Below are positions 12,805-15,546 of a DNA stretch of 15,546 bases, in pieces. Position numbers and translations under genes: made by a program. How positions within the stretch are numbered: position 1 is the stretch's first letter; each line of letters starts with the position of its first letter. Source of the DNA: an uncultured Christensenella sp. (lineage in GTDB: Bacteria; Bacillota; Clostridia; Christensenellales; Borkfalkiaceae); assembly GCA_910578655.1 (NCBI GenBank), contig CAJTQE010000034.1:1-15546 (forward strand). The letters run 5' to 3'. Below the pieces are notes generated by a model, which worked only from the letters and a program-made list of their open reading frames with translations, made no database searches and was not told the origin of the DNA.

Positions 12805-15402
12805 ACAGATATCGGACAAACTTTCAAAACTCTTGACACTTGCAACGGTGGATTAAGCACGGCGGAGGCGGAAAAGCGATTAAAAGAACACGGTTTAAAT
12901 CAGCTTGAAAAGGGCAAAAAATCAGGAATAATCAGGCTTTTCTTTTCTCAATTCGCAGACTTTATGACCGTGCTGTTGATTATTGCGGCGGCGGTTTCGT
13001 CCGTAATCGCGTTCATTTCGCAGGACACAAACGATTTAACTGATACGTTCATAATTCTTTCAATAATTTTTATGAACGCAGTTGTCGGTACCGTTCAGCA
13101 GTACAGGGCGGATAAGGCGATAGAGAACCTAAAAAAACTTTCGTCTGGTACTGTCAAAGTAATGCGCGACGGAGAGGCGGTTGCGCTTGACAGCACGCAA
13201 ATAACCGTCGGCGACGTAGTTATGTTTGAAGAGGGCGACGTGATTTGCGCCGATTGCCGGATAATCGAAAGCAACGGTTTAAAATGCGACGAGTCCGCGC
13301 TTACGGGCGAAAGCGTAAGCGTGGAAAAAAACTCCGATACCATACGCAGCAACAAGGTTGCGCTCGGAGAAATGAAAAATACTTTGTTCAACTCTACTTT
13401 CGTCGTCAGCGGCAATGCCCGTGCGGTAGTCACTGCGGTTGGTATGCGGACGGAAACGGGCAAAATAGCCGCAATGCTAAAAGACGGCAAACCCGAGTCA
13501 ACTCCGCTTGAAAACACGCTCAACAAGCTCGGCAAAATAATTTCGGGCTTCGTGCTTATAGTCACGGTGATAATTTTCATAATGGGTCTGTGCGTGCGCG
13601 GAGAAGGGCTTTTAAAGAACTTTATGACCTCGGTCGCCGTTGCGGTTGCGGCAATTCCCGAAGGTTTGCCTGCCGTAGTTACCATAATTATGGCAATGGG
13701 CGTTCAGCGTATGAGTAAGAAAAACGTAGTCATACGCAAACTGAAATCGGTGGAGACGCTGGGCGGCTGTTCGGTAATATGCACGGATAAGACTGGTACG
13801 CTCACGCAGAACAAACTGCGCGTTACAGAAGTATTTTGTGCAGACGAGGGCAGGGAAAAACTTTTGCAGTGTATGACAGTATGTTCGTCCGTCAAAACGG
13901 GAACGGGCGGCTACATAGGCGATCCTACGGAAATAGCGTTAAAAGTTTACGCCGAAAACGGCGGATATTCGGTTGCTTACGAAAAGCTTGCAGAAATTCC
14001 CTTTACTTCAGAGCGAAAAATGATGTCTGTCGCCGTGACTTTGGGCGGAGAAAAACTTACCTTTTCAAAGGGCGCGTCGGATGTGTTGATTGAGCGCTGC
14101 GCGTTCATCTTGACGCCGTCCGGAGTTCGCGCAATAACAAAGGAAGACAAACGCAGTATTTCGGAATACTGCAATTCGATGTCGGACAACGCTCTTCGCG
14201 TTTTGGGATTTGCTTACAGAAATTACACCGGTGCAATCAGTGAGGACGGACTAATCTTTATAGGTCTGTGCGGAATGATTGACGGGCTTAAAGAGGGCGT
14301 CAAGAAAGCTGTGTCGGAGTGCAGGCAGGCGGGAATAACCACAGTTATGATAACGGGCGACCACGTTCGCACCGCGCTTGCTATAGCAAAAAAAGCGGGC
14401 ATTGCAGAGCGCGAAGAGGAGGTTATGTCCGGCGAACAGCTTGACTCACTTTCTGTAAAGGAACGCGATACCGCAATTACCAAATGCCGTGTTTTTGCGC
14501 GCGTTTCGCCCAAACATAAAAATATAATCGTTAAGGCGTTCAAAAAAAATGGATACGTCACTGCGATGACGGGCGACGGAATAAACGACGCGCCGAGCAT
14601 TAAAACAGCGGATATAGGTATCGCAATGGGCTCGGGCACGGACGTAACGAAAAATGCTTCCGATATGGTGATAGCAGACGACAATTTCACGACGATAGTT
14701 TCTGCCGTGCGCGAGGGCAGGCGCATTTCCGCAAACGTGAGAAAGACTATACAGTTTTTCTTATCGACTAATCTTGCCGAAGTGCTGGCAATTCTGATAG
14801 CTTCTCTCCTGTTTTTCCGCTTTGATTTTATGCTTTCTACGCAGCTTCTTTGGCTGAACCTTATTACCGACAGTTTCCCCGTACTTGCGCTGGGAATGGA
14901 GAAAGAGGACGGCGACGTTATGAAAGTTCCGCCCGTCCGTGCAGAGAAAAGTCTGTTTGCAAAAAGCTCGCTTGCGTTTATAATTTTCTTCGGGCTGTTT
15001 ATAACCGCGCTGACGATAGGTACCTACGCCGTGGCTTTAAAGTACCTCGGCAACGAAGTTGCAACCGCGCTGACTTTTATCGTAATATCCTTTGCGGAAC
15101 TGTTTCAGGCGTTCAATATCCGTTCCGAACGGCAGTCTGTTTTTAAGTGCGGACTGTTTTCAAACAAGATACTTATTTTTACGGTGTTCGGCGGAATAGC
15201 CGTCAATATCCTGCTTGCCATAAGTCCTTTGAAATATGCGTTCGGGCTTGAATGTCTTACTTGGCAGCATTGGCTGATTGCGGCGGCGGTATCGCTTTCC
15301 ATTATTCCGGTAGGCGAACTGTACAAACTTGCCGTAAGGGTTTTTTCCGTAAAATCAATACGCAGCAAACCTAAAAAGCTTGCAATAAAAAACAGCCCGT
15401 GA
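12787..15402 (+). CDS. P2-type Ca2+-transporting ATPase (SERCA/YloB-like)
   Basis: This 871-residue membrane pump probably exports Ca2+ at the cost of ATP. The N-terminus shows the cation-ATPase pattern GLSTAEAEKRLKEHGLNQL, followed by the TM1-2 hairpin. The actuator motif TGES is at 173-176 and TM4 holds IPEGLP with Glu292. The phosphorylated Asp334 lies in CTDKTGTLTQNK, then come MITGDH and TGDGINDAP (595-603), then six C-terminal membrane helices. By eye, residues match all main SERCA Ca2+ ligands: Asn662/Glu665 in TM5 (STNLAEV), Asn691/Asp695 in TM6 (NLITDS) and Glu771 in TM8 (SFAELFQ), as well as Glu292. The only in-frame N-terminal start is ATG 12787, within a hairpin and without a clear ribosome binding site. 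The stop codon lies in the loop of the following terminator. Another divalent cation is possible but less likely. Confidence 0.92.
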   Translation: MQNFCFTDIGQTFKTLDTCNGGLSTAEAEKRLKEHGLNQLEKGKKSGIIRLFFSQFADFMTVLLIIAAAVSSVIAFISQDTNDLTDTFIILSIIFMNAVVGTVQQYRADKAIENLKKLSSGTVKVMRDGEAVALDSTQITVGDVVMFEEGDVICADCRIIESNGLKCDESALTGESVSVEKNSDTIRSNKVALGEMKNTLFNSTFVVSGNARAVVTAVGMRTETGKIAAMLKDGKPESTPLENTLNKLGKIISGFVLIVTVIIFIMGLCVRGEGLLKNFMTSVAVAVAAIPEGLPAVVTIIMAMGVQRMSKKNVVIRKLKSVETLGGCSVICTDKTGTLTQNKLRVTEVFCADEGREKLLQCMTVCSSVKTGTGGYIGDPTEIALKVYAENGGYSVAYEKLAEIPFTSERKMMSVAVTLGGEKLTFSKGASDVLIERCAFILTPSGVRAITKEDKRSISEYCNSMSDNALRVLGFAYRNYTGAISEDGLIFIGLCGMIDGLKEGVKKAVSECRQAGITTVMITGDHVRTALAIAKKAGIAEREEEVMSGEQLDSLSVKERDTAITKCRVFARVSPKHKNIIVKAFKKNGYVTAMTGDGINDAPSIKTADIGIAMGSGTDVTKNASDMVIADDNFTTIVSAVREGRRISANVRKTIQFFLSTNLAEVLAILIASLLFFRFDFMLSTQLLWLNLITDSFPVLALGMEKEDGDVMKVPPVRAEKSLFAKSSLAFIIFFGLFITALTIGTYAVALKYLGNEVATALTFIVISFAELFQAFNIRSERQSVFKCGLFSNKILIFTVFGGIAVNILLAISPLKYAFGLECLTWQHWLIAAAVSLSIIPVGELYKLAVRVFSVKSIRSKPKKLAIKNSP

Positions 15403-15418
15403 GGGCTGTTTTTGCTTT
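15391..15418 (+). terminator. Bidirectional terminator between convergent genes
   Basis: AACAGCCC (15391-15398) and GGGCTGTT (15403-15410) enclose GTGA, the last base of a Pro codon plus the TGA stop of the ATPase gene. T residues follow on the plus strand (TTTGCTTT). On the minus strand the complement of 15385-15392 supplies a T tract, so the hairpin can also end the converging minus-strand gene. Confidence 0.9.
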
Positions 15419-15546
15419 ACCGGATTGCCGTGAATATTGCGGCGAGGATAATTCCTATAATTACGGAGCCTATAAAAACCAGCGTCTGCCGCAATCCCAA
15501 TTTAAGCGTGCGCCTGTATAGCGCGTTTGCAATCAGCGAACCGACT
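15417..15546 (-). CDS. C-terminus of a membrane protein, cut by right window edge
   Basis: On the minus strand a frame is open from the window end down to a TAA at 15419-15417, giving 42 visible residues. They contain a basic stretch (YRRTLKLGLRQT) followed by a hydrophobic helix, VFIGSVIIGIILAAIFTAI, ending in Arg at the C-terminus. It converges on the ATPase gene and shares its bidirectional terminator. The family cannot be named from this fragment. Confidence 0.6.
   Translation of the reverse strand, partial: VGSLIANALYRRTLKLGLRQTLVFIGSVIIGIILAAIFTAIR

Noticed and set aside
13095..13685. 196-codon Ser/Thr-rich minus-strand frame
   Set aside because: It is a mirror of the P-type ATPase gene and its composition is that expected from the reverse complement of its codons.

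Overview
The window looks like a chromosomal segment of an anaerobic Bacillota, most likely a gut-type Clostridia. This is inferred from the extracellular beta-sandwich repeat proteins, the Rrf2-iscS-iscU order, near-consensus TTGACA/TATAAT promoters, intrinsic terminators and AGGAG-type ribosome binding sites. No rRNA, tRNA, phage, transposase or CRISPR feature was found, so the taxonomy stays tentative.

Region 1 (1-4917) holds two overlapping same-strand genes for very large, Asp/Gly/Tyr-rich surface proteins. The first is cut by the left window edge and has no visible membrane or wall anchor. The second has a signal peptide, alternating A and B beta-sandwich modules, an extreme poly-isoleucine membrane helix and an Asp/Tyr-rich cytoplasmic tail. 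As given, it is split by a frameshift near 2690-2725. A strong terminator (4940-4980) closes this unit.

Region 2 (4980-9231) is a two-gene alpha-glucan operon behind an excellent sigma-A-type promoter that is decorated with two palindromes. It encodes a cytoplasmic GH13 neopullulanase/cyclomaltodextrinase-like hydrolase followed by the glycogen branching enzyme GlgB, which carries an unusual charged C-terminal tail. A 28-nt perfect inverted repeat follows.

Region 3 (9271-12804) concerns NAD and Fe-S cluster biogenesis. It contains nadA (4Fe-4S quinolinate synthase, apparently with an almost leaderless mRNA), an IscR-like Rrf2 regulator with four candidate cluster cysteines, cysteine desulfurase iscS and scaffold iscU. 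The iscS promoter overlaps two tandem 27-bp palindromes that are the probable operators for the adjacent Rrf2 protein. Between iscS and iscU sits a striking array of three 129-bp direct repeats (11937-12311) with a conserved hairpin and an antisense open frame in each copy. This array is the most unexplained element of the window. IscS supplies sulfur, IscU builds the cluster, NadA is a client, and the Rrf2 protein probably senses cluster status.

Region 4 (12768-15546) has a P2-type Ca2+-transporting ATPase whose start codon lies inside a terminator-like hairpin and whose stop codon lies in the loop of its own terminator. A convergent gene on the minus strand, encoding a short membrane-spanning C-terminus, runs off the right edge.
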